From Pseudomonadota bacterium (GTDB lineage: Bacteria > Pseudomonadota > Alphaproteobacteria > Rhodospirillales > Magnetospirillaceae): a DNA stretch of 32,101 nucleotides. Positions within the stretch are counted from its first letter, which is position 1; each line of letters begins with the position of its first letter. The stretch is taken from the NCBI GenBank assembly GCA_021782815.1, contig JAJXUO010000036.1, positions 1 through 32,101 of the forward strand, read 5' to 3'. The translations under genes and the position numbers were made by a program. Positions 31,987 through 32,101 of the stretch are shown here, in pieces. The notes under the pieces were generated by a model that did no database searches, was not told the origin of the DNA, and saw only the letters and a list, made by a program, of their open reading frames with translations.

Positions 31987-32101
31987 TATCCAATCCCGTT
32001 GATCGGACCCGATCAACGGAGCCCCTCAAGCGGCGGGCGGGGTCTTCCAGACCCCTTGCCTAACGCGGCATCAGCCGCGCGTCGCCTTGCTCCTAACCGG
32101 C
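31987..32101 (+). repeat. Structured dispersed repeat, copy E (diverged, cut by the window end)
   Basis: This copy lies four bases after the hemA stop and runs off the window before hairpin 4. Hairpin 1 is CCGTTGATCGG-AC-CCGATCAACGG (31996-32019). Hairpin 2 is GGGGTCT-TCC-AGACCCC (32039-32055). Hairpin 3 is GCGGC-ATCA-GCCGC (32065-32078). Each arm substitution relative to copies B or D is matched by a change in the partner arm. The linker GCGTCGCCTTGCTCCTAACC is unchanged. Confidence 0.92.

Noticed and set aside
30160-32016. Extension of the stress-protein frame by more than 600 codons on the minus strand
   Set aside because: The extension is antisense to hemA and the small GIY-YIG-like gene. 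The UspA homology starts at the ATG at 30159, which has its own ribosome site.
1-32101. CRISPR array
   Set aside because: The repeats are long, dispersed and internally structured. There are no short regularly spaced repeats with spacers and no cas genes.

Overview
The window is GC-rich, densely coding DNA with short operons joined by ATGA overlaps. It probably comes from an alphaproteobacterium of the Rhodospirillales (Magnetospirillum-like) type. The grounds are a HemA of the C4 type, an NAD-reducing Hox hydrogenase, a Zur-boxed zinc transporter, an octahaem cytochrome operon and an Aer-type energy-taxis pair. A palindromic repeat with a CTTGA loop, of a kind I know from alphaproteobacterial genomes, agrees. 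The genus is inference; no rRNA is present.

Layout. 1-2089: a YciB-type membrane protein (minus) and an LplT-like MFS protein (plus). 2091-5039: a zinc ABC transporter read leftward from a Zur box (small membrane protein, ATPase, permease, then the binding protein after a repeat). 5088-7139: a TPR protein with a glycosyltransferase-like C-terminal domain whose last residues are encoded by a repeat. 7211-7558: PhnA/YjdM. 7784-12836: hoxF-hoxU-hoxY-hoxH-hoxW, a cytoplasmic NAD-reducing [NiFe] hydrogenase and its endopeptidase. 12844-16050: glmU-glmS for UDP-GlcNAc synthesis, read leftward. 16252-16326: tRNA-Val(CAC) with its own promoter and terminator. 16465-17596: two small envelope proteins. 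18010-21022: an octahaem c-type cytochrome, a b-type cytochrome and an unrecognised periplasmic protein, probably a quinol-linked periplasmic reductase. 21389-23297: a PAS protein and a chemoreceptor signalling protein that together look like a split Aer. 23575-24540: a zinc-ribbon/DUF3426 membrane protein. 24762-28958: a peptide-type ABC importer (binding protein, two permeases) with a beta-class glutathione transferase inside the operon and no ATPase. 29332-31983: a tandem universal stress protein, a small GIY-YIG-like protein and 5-aminolevulinate synthase.

The most striking feature is a dispersed intergenic repeat family of about 150 bp, at 1-129, 7064-7213, 21180-21328, 28991-29167 and 31987-32101, with a diverged relative at 3019-3198 and more distant relatives at 23309-23559. 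It has imperfect terminal inverted repeats and four ordered hairpins. In the diverged copies the hairpin arms change by paired, compensatory substitutions, while the TCC loop (hairpin 2), the CAA loop (hairpin 4) and the linkers stay fixed. This points to a structured mobile element or structured RNA/DNA element selected for its fold. Its ends sit directly against stop codons, in one case it supplies the C-terminus of a protein, and both ends of the window fall inside copies.
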